NCBI GenBank assembly: GCA_014529385.2
Contig: CM043969.1
Location: forward strand, 18,334,446 to 18,398,445
DNA length: 64,000 bases
DNA from: Adiantum capillus-veneris
Lineage: Eukaryota > Streptophyta > Polypodiopsida > Polypodiales > Pteridaceae
Direction: 5' to 3'
A model generated the notes under the pieces. It had not been told where the DNA came from and searched no databases. It saw only the letters and a program-made list of their open reading frames with translations. Both the position numbers and the translations under genes were made by a program. Shown here piece after piece: positions 36,536 through 49,003 of the stretch; the stretch's first letter is position 1, and every line of letters begins with the position of its first letter.

Positions 36536-37515
36536 CATGCATCTTATGCATCAGATTGTTATCCTTTGGCTATTTCTAATTTATGTGATGAGAAAGAACC
36601 TTTTTGATGAAGCACAAATTTTTTAAAAAAAAATTGGATGGCTACCATGCAATCAAAATATGATGCACTTATAGAAAATGACACGTGGACTTTATGTTTT
36701 TTACATCCCCTCGAAAAAAGGCCATTGGTATGAAGTGTGTTTACAAGTTGAAACGTAATCCAGATGGTGATATTGATCGCTACAAAGCTTGACTTGTTGC
36801 AAAAGGTTACCCACAACAGAAAGCCATAGAATATGAAAAGACTTTTACTCCCACTTATTGTATGACTACTATTGATTTTCTATGTGCATTGGAAGATCAC
36901 TTTGGATAGGATGTACATCAATTAGACATTGTTATTGCTTTATTGAATGGTGATATATTTGAGGAAGTTTATGTAACGCAGCCTCTTGATTTTTGTCAAG
37001 AAAGGACAAGAATATAAAGTGTGCAAATGTAAGAAAGCTTTGTACGGGTTGAAGCAATCTCCTCGTGCTTGATATGAGAAATCTCACACTCATTTGGTTA
37101 AACGGGGCTTTTGTAACAGTCCAATTGAAAGCACTTTGTATGTCAAGCGTGAGGTTGATGTATTTCTCATTGTCATTCTATATGTAGATGATTTGCTGAT
37201 TATTGGCCCAAATGAGACACATATTGCTGAATTGAAGGCTAATTTGAATGCTACTTTCAAGATGAAAGACTTGGGGCTTTTGCATCACTACTTGTGCATA
37301 CAATTTAAGTAGTGTGATTCTAGTATTTCCTTGTGTCAAACAAGCTACATGGAGACATTACTATCTAAGTTTGGACTTGAAGACTGCAAACCTATTACTA
37401 CTCCAATGGAAATAGGTCTAAAATTGAGTCTTCATGATGTTGGTGATCCTGTCGATGTCACTCTGTATCGGTATTGGATGCCTTATTTATGTATGCAGTA
37501 TGAGGCCAGATATTG
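36536..37515 (+). pseudogene. Copia element C2: reverse transcriptase
   Basis: A second copy of the C1 family. It reads MKCVYKLKRNPDGDIDRYKA, KTFTPTYCMTT, DIVIALLNGDIFEEVYVTQP, then in another frame VILYVDDLLIIGPNETH (catalytic YVDD intact, about 37170), KMKDLGLLHHYLCIQFK, and SYMETLLSKFGLEDCKPIT. Stops (for example TGA at 36790) and a frameshift near 36990 disable it. Gag, protease and integrase are absent. Confidence 0.85.
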
Positions 37516-38132
37516 AGTTTGTAGTCTCACAAGTCAACAAATTTATGCACATCCCATGGTCTAAGCATTGGCAGGCTGTCAAGAGTATTTTTTGCTACTT
37601 GAGTGGCACTTTACATCCTAGCTTGTTTTATCCCAAGGGGGGATCATTGCTGCCAGATTACATGCTTTTTCGGGCTCAGGATCAGATTGGGCTGGCTGTT
37701 ATGACATGCAAGTGTCCACAAGTGGTTTTTGTTTCATGCTCGGCAATTTATGCATATCATGATTGAGGAAAAAGAAACCTCCAATGGCCACTTCCAATTA
37801 TGAAGCTAAGTAAAGGCAGTCTTCATAGCTACGATTGAGTGGGTATGGTTCAAATGCCTTATGGCTAACTTGGGTGTTGGACAAGACACTATCAACATCA
37901 TCTACAATGACAACCAAAGTGCATTGGTAGTTGTGAGGAACCCAGTTTGTCATGCTCGCAGAAAGCACAAGGTGCATTATCACTATGTCAGAGAGAGACT
38001 CTCAACAAGAGAGATTAGCATGGGTTATGTTCCAACATAGGACAACCTTGAATATCTGTTCACAAAGGTATTTCCTCATGAGAATTTTGAAGCTTTCCAC
38101 AAAGCTCTAGGATTACTCCCCTTTGTGGATTG
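37516..38132 (+). pseudogene. Copia element C2: RNase H end
   Basis: Parallel to 28921-29452 of C1, read across frameshifts: VSQVNKFMHIPWSKHWQAV, LFYPKGGSLLPD, then NDNQSALVVVRNPV-like sequence near 37905 and the LLPFVD terminus at about 38130. It is followed by the polypurine tract and LTR that C1 has lost. Confidence 0.8.
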
Positions 38133-38197
38133 ATCCTACCTCAGGGCATGGCACTTCCGTACGCACTATGTGCCATCTCTCATTCACCACATCACTC

Positions 38198-38210
38198 TCA
38201 GGGGGGAATT
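38198..38210 (+). other. Polypurine tract of copia C2
   Basis: TCAGGGGGGAATT directly before the LTR start TGTTACCATA. Confidence 0.85.
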
Positions 38211-38472
38211 TGTTACCATATATGAGGTAGTGATGTGTGTGAACAAACTTAGGACCACCGTGGCATTTTTTCCCTCACTAGGAGATCCTCTCCCTCATGC
38301 ATTTTTTCCCTCGCTAGGAGATCCTTTTCCTTGTGCATTTTATATATGCCCATAATTCTAGGGCTAACTTATCTTTCCATTGTGCACTAAGCTATATTCT
38401 CTCTGTTGTGTGCCTTGAGCTTCTTCATCTTCGCCAAGCTGTGTGTGTTTCCCTACAACCCTAATTCCAACA
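38211..38472 (+). mobile_element. 3' LTR of copia C2 (262 bp)
   Basis: Starts TGTTACCATATATG and ends AATTCCAACA. A TATA-like TTTTATATATG lies at about 38337-38347. A unit of roughly 33 bases (TTTTTTCCCTC-CTAGGAGATCC) is tandemly duplicated near 38265-38335. Its last ~120 bases match the truncated LTR at 18738-18900. Confidence 0.88.
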
Positions 38473-39295
38473 CACACAAAAAAGCAAGCAAAATAAAATT
38501 TTGAACGAAGATTACCAAAACTCTGATATTGTACCATCATAAAAGAAATAAAGACATCCACACAACGTATGGTTAAAACATCCAGAGAGATGAGAGACCG
38601 TGCAAAAAAAAGTAGTTTCATCACAAAATTGTTATTCACCACAAGATTCCTATAAAGTGCCCACACAAAGGACAAAAGTTGAATTACTTTTAGCAGCTAT
38701 CTATTCTTGATTTCTACAAATAAGAGGATATTACAAACACCAATAGAGAACATTGTCTTGATGGTGTTACATGGTTTTATTAAAAGAGCACGTTTAGAAA
38801 ACATAAGTCTAAGCAAAAAATCAAATAATTTTAAAACGAAGCATCCATGTGCCTCATATATCACCTAAGTAAGAGATGTTCGACTTAAAAATGATCTAAT
38901 CTCCTCCTAAAATATTTATATTTATACAAAGTAATTCATTGAGCATTTCTATAGATGAAAATATAACAAATATAAAATTTAATCATTTCATTGTATTTAA
39001 AATGTCTCAAAATTTTAAAAGTAAATATCCATACATCTCATTATGAGTTTAGAGATAGAGTTTTGACCTCAAAATGAAGTAAAAGCTTCAAAAGGATTTG
39101 ACCAATCTAAATTTTTATAGTTTTTTAAATTTGATAATTTTGAACACACTGTTGCGTCTTGAACGCCCAAAAATTCTAGAAACGATTGTCTATATGTTTC
39201 ATTCTAACACCCTAAGACTAGGGTTTAGACCAAAAAAGCTCGCGAAACTACCCGAAAAGGTCTTGCACCAATGCGAGACCCTTTCGGTGTCATAC
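38473..39295. other. No gene; short hairpin
   Basis: AT-rich spacer. An inverted repeat at 39252-39287 (CCGAAAAGGTCT / AGACCCTTTCGG, one mismatch, 12-base loop) lies nine bases before the LTR of element E. Confidence 0.5.
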
Positions 39296-40293
39296 TGGGG
39301 CACGTTTACAATGTGAATTTAAATCTTTACCTCTCACTTTATGCTCTTTCATATGAAGGACCAAATGTGACAATGTACATAATATCATATGTGTGAGAAC
39401 GGTTGCCACGATTGTAGTCATGTACATACGTCAGCGAGGCCCTGGACGTGGCACTATAGCATATTTATCACATTAAAATATGCCCAATTTGCTTTAGAAA
39501 TGTACATATGTCAAGGGCATGGAGATGGCACACTCGTTTCGCCTAGAAAGTTCAGTGCGGGCGATTTCATACAAAAATAACAGGATTCGTGCACAGTCTA
39601 AATGATGCATCTAAGGATAGTCAAAATTTTATTTGAGCCCAAGAGGATTTTCCATAATTTTAGAGATTTTTCTCAGCTCGTATGAGCTCTTCACGGGCTA
39701 AAAAAGACATCTTTGGACTAAAAATGGTTAAAAATGATCCAAAATTGGTCAAAATGGCTCAAAATGCCACATCACTCATGGTGCCATGACTATTAGAGCT
39801 GAAGGAACATTTCAAAAGAGGGAGATTAGCACTTTGAGACTCTCTATCATGGTGTGCTAGTGCAATCCCGCACAGTCTTCTTCCCTGGTGTGCTAGTGCA
39901 ATCCCGCACTGTTCCTAACTTGTATTTAAGTGTGTGGGGGGTCCAATTAGGGTTTTCTCTCCTCCAAAATGTGTGTGACCTTGTCTATGGAAGTGTTGAA
40001 GTTTCCATGAAATGGCCTCGACGAAGAATCGAAGGCATAAGAAAGTGTTTTTGAAAGTGCAAACATGCACTGTACCTGTATAATTGGAGCGAGGCTACAC
40101 CAAATCATCACACAGATGAGTTGATCTTGGTTCCTTTTTAGACTGGAGCTTTCATGGCTGGATTTTTGTTCATTCTAAGTCTATTTTTCACTTCAAATCA
40201 GTTGCAACTCACTTGATTTTGTTGCGAACTCTCATAGTTCAAGGCTAGCCTGGCGCTTTCCTAACCGCACTACGCACTACGCACTTCTTGACA
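39296..40293 (+). mobile_element. 5' LTR of element E
   Basis: Starts TGGGGCACGTTTACAATGTG (the 3' copy begins TGTGACACATTTAC) and ends CACTTCTTGACA. It matches 45865-46763 along its length, with scattered substitutions and indels. A 36-base unit around GGTGTGCTAGTGCAATCCCG is duplicated here (39851-39911) and single in the 3' LTR. No matching target-site duplication was found. Confidence 0.85.
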
Positions 40294-40297
40294 CAAA

Positions 40298-40313
40298 TTT
40301 GGTGACCCGATGC
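40298..40313 (+). other. Primer binding site of element E (not initiator Met)
   Basis: TTTGGTGACCCGATGC follows the LTR end. The TGG start is as expected for the complement of a tRNA CCA end, but the next bases do not match initiator Met. The priming tRNA was not identified. Confidence 0.55.
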
Positions 40314-40376
40314 AAAGCATGCTAGGGCAAGGGTTCAAAATCTTACATTAAGACCTTAAATAAAACCTTTAAAGAT

Positions 40377-41640
40377 ATGGAGCAACAAGGGGTGTGGTTT
40401 GATCCGGTCACAATGCAATTGTTTCAAGCCTTTGCGGTGCTTATGCAACAACAACAAGCTGCTTAAAGAAGGGAGCTTTATTCAAAAAAATCCCTTCAAT
40501 CAATGGTAAAGAAAATGGATCAGTTTTATGTTAAGATGTAAGAAAGTATCTTTGTATGTAAAGGAGATGGAGTTGCATTGAGTGCCTAAAGTAGAAATGG
40601 TTCAAAGTTCTGACACGGTTGTGGTTTCTGAGATTAGAGAGCATGTAAGGGAACATGGGGGAACTTCGTAAGCATATAAATTAGCTTAGAAGGAATATTG
40701 TTTTATGGAGGACTCTGAAAGGGTGACAAGGAGAACATTACTAGAGTGGGTAGTTCGGCCAAAAGAGGGAATTCCGCCTACCGAACTGCTAAGGGAATTT
40801 GAACGATGCTATGATCAACTATCAAGGATTGAAAAGGCTACCATAAACTTAGAGAAGACAAAGCTCTTTTTGCACGTTGCAGGTAAAGAGATTCAAGAGA
40901 AGTTAGAGTTACTACTTGAGGATAAGGATGTTGAACATGGCTTAAAGATCGATTGGAATGAGGTTGAAGATGCAGTTTCACTGCTAGCTACGCGACAATG
41001 ACAAAGAGACAAAATGATAGTCAATGCAACTCAAGCCCCAAGCATTCTTGAGAGTCCCAAAGCATGTTATTGTGGTTCCAAAGAGTGACAAATCTATCCT
41101 AGATGATATTGTTAAATTGAATCTGCTACGAAGGGTAAAATGACTAAAGACGTTTTCCATGAAGCTAGAGATTGCATTTGGCTAGAAACAAGTTGGTATG
41201 ACCATGTAGACTCTTTGTCAGTGCATGTATACATTGCCAAATGTCAATCCAATGAGACCGTTGTTGAAGAGAAATGCATGCATGAGAATGGGGATGAAGA
41301 ACCTTCAAAATGGACCATGAGGAGTGGAGGTAGAAATGACACAATGCCTCCTAAAGCAGCTTCTCCACAAGAGATGCCTATACTTGAAGTGCCTATGTAG
41401 GAAGCTTCTAAAGAAAAGAAGAAGGAAGCAATGAAAGCTATAGCAAAGGGTCTGTGGCCTACAAGCTCCAATCCGATATAGAGGAAGCAACAGATCTCAA
41501 AAACATTTTGGAGGAGAGGATTTTGAACAGTAAGGTTGAATTTACCTTGGGTGGGGTCCTTGGAATAGCAAAAAAGGAGTTCCATGAAGAGATCATTGAC
41601 ATAATCAAGAGAAAGCAATAGCCTCTTACTAAATCTATCC
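40377..41640 (+). pseudogene. Element E Gag
   Basis: Starts MEQQGVWFDPVTMQLFQAF at 40377, the first ATG after the primer site, and stops after 29 codons. Gag homology probably continues in 40705-41001 (TLLEWVVRPKEGIPPTELL, EFERCYDQLSRIEKATINL, EIQEKLELLLEDKD), which looks like the helical Gag of this kind of gypsy element. The 41140-41400 frame is a Glu-rich linker. No zinc knuckle seen. Stops and frameshifts throughout. Confidence 0.6.
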
Positions 41641-42740
41641 ATGTACATGGTGAAGGAGAGACTGTAAATGCACAAGGAGTATAGGTTTATGGTGAGTGAA
41701 ACCATTGTTGGATGTTACAAGTCTAGAGGAGGAGTAAAACAGGTTCACTTCTTGGATGATGAAGATGAAGTTGAGGAAACTCACAAGAGTTATTACTCCA
41801 AGAGTCATTGGGCAAGAGCAACTATTGAGACCCTAGTAAAAGTGGGAGACTTAGAAGAGCCATTGGTCAGAGATCAACCTCATGTCCAAGAGTCTTTATC
41901 AAGAAGGAAAATGGCCAATTGATATAAATCATGGATGGATGATCCATGCAGCAAATAACTCATCAAGGGAGCTAAATGGAGCTTGTCCAAATGTAAGGGT
42001 GACTATAGGAAATGTGAAAGATGACCAAAACTTCTTTGTACAAGAAATGCCTACATATCCTCTTATACTTGGGCAACCATACATCATTGCTACTTGTATG
42101 GAAACAAACATGATCGATGATGGATCAGCTTATGCTAGGATAAGGAGCAGGGGATGCGAAGCATGCAGTTCAATTACTTATTGTTTGTGTGGATCATGAA
42201 AGGGATTAAGACACTTTAAGAGACCAACACTTGCCAAAAACAAATAAAGAAGTCAAGGACTATAGGGATATGAGGGGTTCTGGCCATGTACCATTGTAGA
42301 GTGGGATTGCAGTGGTACTATAAGTGAAAAGTTCTCGCATGATGTATATGAAAAGGAGGTGTTTTCTATAGGCTTTGTAGGATTGATAGACTATGGATCT
42401 ATCACCTTTACAAAGTGTGAGGACTTGTAGTGCGGTGAAAGACAACATGTCAATAGTGTACAAAAAGGTTTTAGGACCAATGGTTTTATAGAAGATGATG
42501 AATGTATTGTAGGTGTGCTTGATGAGTGTTCATTTGTGGATACCATGCAAGACTTGAAGTCTTTAGTGGATTGCAATTTTTATATAGGAAATGAGTTTGT
42601 GAAAGTATGCTCTATAGAAATGTACAAAATCATTGAGGATTTCAAAAATGCTCAAGGTGTTGATGTACAAGTGGAGACTGCGTCTAAGATTGTGGCAAAG
42701 AAAGTGAAGTTAGTGACATTACCTCTGTGAAAAGACCAAG
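41641..42740 (+). pseudogene. Element E protease region
   Basis: Frames at 41668-41922 and 41882-42199 contain a segment ending VQEMPTYPLILGQPYIIAT, the conserved C-terminal ILG-P strand of retroviral-type aspartic proteases. The catalytic D-S/T-G is not visible and may be lost. The frame at 42515-42730 is a linker toward RT. Several stops. Confidence 0.6.
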
Positions 42741-43600
42741 GAAAAGATGGAGCAAGCTACTTTGCAACCTAGTCTTCGTGACCCAAGCAAGATTGGGCAC
42801 AAGTTTACATAGGGTTCTTTAAAGGAGTTAAAGGTTGGTTGCAAGAATAGTTTGTCAGAAGCTGAAAAGGCATGCTTTGAAGAGATGCTTGCCAAACATG
42901 GAAAGGCTTTTTCATTTGAGCCGCATGAGATAGGGTGTGTTGATCCTTCCATTATTGATCTTATGGTAATTTTTACTATCCCTCATGTACCTTGGAACTT
43001 GCGGCCTATTCCAGTCTCAAAGGCTCATTTTCCAAAACTCATTAAGTTGCTTAATGAAAAGATCAAGATGGGTATTTTGGAGCCTTCTTGTGCTCTATAT
43101 TCAAACAAGTGGTTCAGGGTTCCAAATAAAAATGGTTCTTTATGCTTTATCCACGATATGCAACTTGTGAATAAGGCTACAATTAGAAATGTGGGTACAA
43201 GAACAATTGTAGATGAGTTTGCAGAGGCATTTGTAGGAAGGGCGATATATTTTATGGGGGATTTGTACTCAGGGTATCATAAATTCCAACTAGCAATGGA
43301 AAGCAGGGACTTGACTACCATGAGGGCACCTTTGGGTTTGGTAAGGATGTGAATCTTACCTCAGTGAGAAACTAATTTAGTTGCACATATGACGAATGGT
43401 ACAAAGAAAGTACTATGTGACTTCATACCTCAAACTACAATGCCCTTTCTTGATGATGTGCAAATCAAAGGATGTGATGCAAGTGATATACATGTACCTC
43501 TGGACCCAAGGGGTGCCGCAAGTATGCAAAAAATCATATCATTGATTGTGATAAGATCTTGTAAAGGTTGGAAAAATTGAACCTTACCTTGTTTGGTCAA
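42741..43600 (+). pseudogene. Element E reverse transcriptase
   Basis: 42852-43352 reads FSFEPHEIGCVDPSI, PWNLRPIPVSKAHFPKLIKL, MGILEPSCALYSNKWFRVPN, GSLCFIHDMQLVNKATIRN, VDEFAEAFVGRAIYFMGDLY, SGYHKFQLAMESRDLTTMRA. 43389-43580 continues with TTMPFLDDVQIKG, the catalytic motif with F-L-D-D in place of Y-x-D-D. The V-D-E-F-A-E-x-F and Y-S-N-x-W-F signatures set it apart from A, B, D and the reversed fragment at 24.5 kb. A stop at about 43350 and frameshifts disable it. Confidence 0.85.
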
Positions 43601-44270
43601 AAGTCAGTGTTTGGTATGAATAAAGTTCTTATAGTGGGACATATGTGCCGGACATATGGTAGAAGACCTTGTCTAGGAAAGATTGATATAATTCAAAGAA
43701 TGAAAAAGACATGTATAATGTAATTGAGGTTTGAAGGTTCTTGGGTGCATGTGTGTTTTATGTTATTTTAGTTTCCACATTACGTGCATGTAGCAAAACC
43801 TTTGTATCAACTCTTGAGAAAGAACCAAAAAGAGAAATGCATACACATGCCATGAGGAAGTTAAAGAATTCATTCCTTATGTCTTCAACTTTGAGGAAAG
43901 TAAACTATGAATGCGAAAAACATGTGATTGTGATAGTGGATACTACCCCCACTGGAATCGAATGGGCGATTAGGCAAGACGATGAAGATGGTAAGCGATA
44001 TGTGGTAAGATTTGGAGAATTGGTCCTAAGTGGTCATCAATGCAATTATCCATAGGTTAAAGGGGAATTATGGGGAGCAGTCGCAACATTGAAATGTGAT
44101 AAAGAGTATTTGATAGGTGCAAATCTATGATCACAAGCTACTCGACTCCCGACATTGCTATGTTAAGATAGATTGCTTATATAAAGTCTTTGAACCCAGA
44201 ATTTAAGCATATTGCGGGTAAAGAAAATTCAGTTTGCAGACATGATTTCTAGAGAAGGATATGAAAAAGG
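43601..44270 (+). pseudogene. Element E RNase H
   Basis: 43741-44055 reads HVIVIVDTTPTGIEWAIRQD and RYVVRFGELVLSGHQCNYP, the first RNase H strands (D-x-S-x-x-G-like), then past a stop VKGELWGAV and at about 44190 NPEFKHIAGKENSV, matching the end of gypsy RNase H. Two or more stops. Confidence 0.75.
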
Positions 44271-45742
44271 AGAGAAAATGGTTGTCGAGAGTGATGATGT
44301 TGGCACGAGGTTTTATAGTAGCTCTCATGCCACTAGTGATCATATTTGCCTATCAAATGCACTTGAGTCATTTACAAAGGACCTATATCAAGGTAATTGG
44401 TTGCTCATTGGACGTTGTTTGAGAACTTTGACAAGGCAAAAAGAATGGACTAATCAAGAGTTCAAAAGAATACGCAAAAAAGACTATTGATACTTTTTGA
44501 AAGATGGATACTTGTGGAAGCATCGAAAACAAAGAAATGGAATGCCGTTGAGAGTTATGAATGATAAGGGCACTCAAAAGGAGCTTATCAAAAAGTTTCA
44601 TGAGTCTTTATGTTGGACACAAAGGTGTATGCGCCACATTTACTATAATCAAAGAGAAGTATTGGTGTGGAAAGGTATGTATAAAGATGTATCTCACTTT
44701 ATGGAGTCTTGTGAAACCTTTAAATGTATTCAAATGTACGTCATTGTGATGGGTTTCACCCTACTTACCCATTTGCCATGCATTATAAGTAGGTTGTATC
44801 TAGTGACAATGGTGTTGGGCTTATGGAAAATGAGATACATGTGCTTGCACGAGTAGACTTGACTAATCAGGTTGAAGGTCGTGCTCTAAGAACAAAAGGC
44901 ACGGAAGGATATGTAAGTTCCTCTTGAATTATGTGATTAGCTATTATGGCAGTGTTGGGAAAATAACAGCAAACATGGGTGAGTTTGATGCCGCCAAAGC
45001 TAGGAAATTTTTCTCTATATGTTAGGTATTAAACTTGCTCTCACTACTGCATACAACCCTGAAGGGAATGATAAATCAGAACATGGACATCCTCCTATCA
45101 TCAAAGCTTCAGATAAGACTTGCAAAGGAAAACTAGGCGAGTAGCCTAAGCTATTGCCTTATGCTTTATGGGTTGATCGTACAACTCATAGCTCAGTTAC
45201 TGGTTATATGCCTTTCGAGTTGATGTATGGTCAAAAAACTATAATGCCAATTGAGGATGTAATTCCCACATAGAGTATAACCTTAAGAAGATGGAATGAA
45301 TAGGGAATACTTTCTTGCTTTGCGTATACAACAACTAGAAAGAAGGCCTCAAGATATTGAGATTACAGCAACACGATTAAAAGATGCCACGTTAGAGAAT
45401 AAGGACATAGTTGATAAGAGGCATAGGCTCATACCTAAAGCTGTTGAGGAAGGTGATTGGGTGTTAGTGTATGACAATATTCTTACCAACCAACATTCAA
45501 CAATGAGAAAGCTTTCAAAAATATGGTTTGGTCCTTATGTGGTCAAGCATGTACATGGAAATGCAACTTACACCTTACATGAGTTGGATGGGACAAAAAT
45601 GAAGATTCCCCTTGCAGGGAAGGAATCAAACTATTCAAAAGAAGAGGCGATACAAATCCCTTTGTTTCACAAGAAAGTCAAAATGAAGGCTCTGATGAAG
45701 ATATTGTGGATGAGAATGAAGAAAGAGAGGATGATGCACTAG
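44271..45742 (+). pseudogene. Element E integrase with GPY/F domain
   Basis: 44497-44856 has the HHCC zinc-binding domain (KKFHESLCWTQ, then CETFKC with one extra residue between the Cys pair). The core is scattered over frames: GKITANMGEFDAAKARKFF, then ALTTAYNPEGNDKSEHG and ALWVDRTTHSSVTGYMPFEL, LMYGQKTIMP (44950-45250). 45296-45742 is the C-terminal domain with GDWVLVYDN and KIWFGPYVVKHVHGNATYTL, the GPY/F motif. The protein would end shortly before the 3' LTR. No chromodomain seen. Confidence 0.85.
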
Positions 45743-45864
45743 AATTCCCTGAAAGTGATGATGAAATTCATATGTATGTTGACTTAAATGAATACTGGAC
45801 TTGCAAAGAGATATGTGTGGCACATGCAAGAGGATGTGCAGGTTTAGAGGGGTGGATGTCGTGG

Positions 45865-46763
45865 TGTGACACATTTACAATGTGAATTTAAATGTTCACC
45901 TCTGTCTTTATGCTTTTTGATATGAGGTACCAAATGTGACAATGTACATAATATCAAATGTTGCCATGGCTAGAGTCATGTACATACCTTATCGGGGCGG
46001 TGAGGTCCTAAACGTGGCATTATAGTGTGTTTTATCACATCAAAATATGCAAAATGTACACGTCAATTGCATGGAGATGGCATACTCCTTTTGTCTAGAA
46101 ATTTCAGTGCGGGCGATTTCAACCAAAAATAGCAGGTTTCAAAGTGGGAAAATGAGTTTCAACACGTAGTTTGAGCCCAAGAGGATTTTTCCACAATTTT
46201 AAGATTTTTTTTCAGCTCGTTGGGCTTTTCACAGGCAAAAAAGGACATTTTTAGTCTAAAAATGACCAAAAATGGTCAAAAATGGCTCAAAATGCCACAT
46301 CACTTTCAGTGTCATGACTATTAGTGCTGCAGGAACATTTTAGAAGAGGGAGATCAACACTTTGAGCCTCTCTATGAAGGGATACACAGTCTTCTTCCAT
46401 GGCGTGCTAGTGCAGTCCTGCATTGTTCCTACCCTGTATTCGAGTGTGTGGGGGATCCAATTAGGGTTTTCTCTCCTCAAAAAGGTGTGTGAGCTTGTCT
46501 GTGGAAGTGGTGAAGTTTCCATAAAATGGCCTCAACGAAGAACCTAGGGCATAAGTAAGTGTTTTTGAAAGTGCAAACAAGCATTGTACCTGTGCAATTG
46601 GAAGCGACACCAAATCATCACACACATAAGAGTTTTAAGTTGATCTTGGTTCTTTTTTAGAGTGAAGATTTCATGGCTAGAGTTTTGTTCATTTCAAGTG
46701 TGTTTTTTGCTTCGAATCATTTTGCGACTTGCTTGATTTTTCCGCAATGTGCACTTCTTGACA
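45865..46763 (+). mobile_element. 3' LTR of element E
   Basis: Starts TGTGACACATTTACAATGTG and ends CACTTCTTGACA; matches the 5' LTR at 39296-40293 and is about 100 bases shorter. The preceding GGTTTAGAGGGGTGGATG is a weak polypurine tract. Confidence 0.85.
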
Positions 46764-46779
46764 CCGGGAAATTTCCAAA

Positions 46780-46945
46780 TGGAATGGCACAATTTTGGCC
46801 ACATGATTGCATCTAGAATGGCCTAAAACCCTAGAAACAACTATCCATACGCAATGGATGGCCATTACGTATGGATAGTTGTTTCTAGGGTTTTAGGCTA
46901 TTTTGGACGCAATTATTTGGTCAAAATTTTGAAATTCAATTTGAA
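46780..46945. repeat. Foldback (long inverted repeat)
   Basis: A perfect 31-base inverted repeat, 46821-46851 against 46868-46898, around a 16-base loop (CAATGGATGGCCATTA). The arms extend outward imperfectly (TGATTGCATCTAGAATGGCC against the complement of the right flank) to about 46780 and 46945, making arms of roughly 70-80 bases. It begins within about 20 bases of the 3' LTR of element E. It could be a MITE or foldback element, or a folded arm produced by an inverted duplication. Confidence 0.8.
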
Positions 46946-47655
<710 letters not shown>

Positions 47656-47834
47656 GCAAATGGTGTGTCTCTTAAGAAGAGAACTAGAGTGCTTCGTTTA
47701 GCAATGTTTGCAAAGAATTAAATTTGAGCAAAGTAGTGGAAAATGTATGTGCCATTTCAACACTTCTCAAACAAAATAAGACCAAATTTTTTAAATTAAT
47801 CGATGCTATTTCCATGTCTAAGAAATTTATTAAC

Positions 47835-48845
47835 TAGGGGAGCGGAATCATGAGGCCATAGGCCTTCAAGGTGCAAGCATAGGTGAATGCACTTGGAGAA
47901 AGACCTTTCCTTCGCATCCGGCAAAAATAGGCAAGCTTACTTATGACAAGCATGTTGTGCATATTGTGCAATGAACGCGTTGCAGGTGATGAAATTCTGG
48001 AGAGAATGCCCATCAAGAACTTGTCATGCTTTTGTGATAGTACCACATTTGGCATACATATTGGCCAAAAAACCACCAACCATGACATCGTTAGCCAACA
48101 TCCCTCGACTAGAAATCTCCCATGTCAATGGCTTGTGTAAGGCCATTGGCCTTCAAAGTGCAAGCGAAAATGACTGCATTTGGAGGAGAAAAGCCTTCCC
48201 TTCACATCATGTTAAAACAAATCAGAGCTTCCTTACCATAGCCATGTTATGCATATCCTACAATCCAACGTGTTCGAGGTGATGACATTTCAGAGATAAT
48301 TCACATCAAGAACTTTATGTGCTTTCATGAGAGCACCGCATCTGGGCATACATATTGACCAAAGCACCACCAAGTATGACATATTTAGCCAATAGCCCTT
48401 GCAAGCATAGGTGACTACATCTAGAGAGAGGCCTTCCCTCACCATCCGGTCAAACAAACTAGTGTGGTGATTGATGACATAGTTTGTTTTCTCAATTTGT
48501 GTGGTTCACAAAATCTCCTGGGAGTGTGACCTGTTTTGTGTCCATAGAGCAATAGCAAATCCATTGAAAAATATAGGGAAGAAGTAATGTCTACTACACA
48601 AGTAGACATGAATACCATGATGAGGAAAGATAGTTTAGAGCTTCCTCAGCAAGCTCTATTGAGCATATCCTCCTATAAGAGCATTCCAAGAGACTTTGTA
48701 TGGCAAGAGAACTAAGAAAATTTATTGCAATTGAGGAGGTGCCTAGTTGTATTACATCCCATAAAAATAGTTCATCGCTTCCTCAACCAGCCTTTGAGTG
48801 GGCAAGAAACCCTCACTTTGCATCTGGGTAAAACAGCCTAGACTC
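47835..48845 (-). pseudogene. PPR (pentatricopeptide repeat) gene fragment
   Basis: Minus-strand frames, right to left, give successive PPR units of a P-L-S type array: CFTQMQSEGFLPT (about 48815), VSWNALIGGYAQ (about 48670), FDRMVREGLSLDVVTYAC (about 48430), MYARCGALMKAHKVLDE-like sequence (about 48320), REGFSPPNAVIFACTLKANG (about 48170), NDVMVGGFLANMYAKCG (about 48060), NAFIAQYAQHACHK (about 47970), and FCRMRRKGLSPSAFTYACTL (about 47890). PPR proteins bind organelle RNA for editing, splicing or stability. At least four repeats are present; many stops and frameshifts show it is dead. No start, transit peptide or C-terminal E/DYW domain seen. The repeat style resembles fern PPR families. Confidence 0.82.
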
Positions 48846-48857
48846 CAAGTCGAAACA

Positions 48858-49003
48858 CACAGAGGTTTGTTATCATTGATACGCAACATATTGGCTAGCA
48901 AGCGCATTGAGCTAGTTAAGGTTCATACGGATGACAACCCTGCAAATGCTCTAACAAAGAGCCTACCCTTAAACCGGTTTGCACATTGCATGGAGATGAT
49001 GGG
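48858..49003 (+). pseudogene. Copia RNase H C-terminal end
   Basis: The frame reads KRIELVKVHTDDNPANALTK followed by SLPLNRFAHCMEMMG, the end of a Ty1/copia pol (HTDDNPADxLTK motif). It differs from the C1/C2 terminus (LLPFVD), so it is another family. It stops exactly where the LTR of element D begins; no polypurine tract lies between. Confidence 0.75.
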
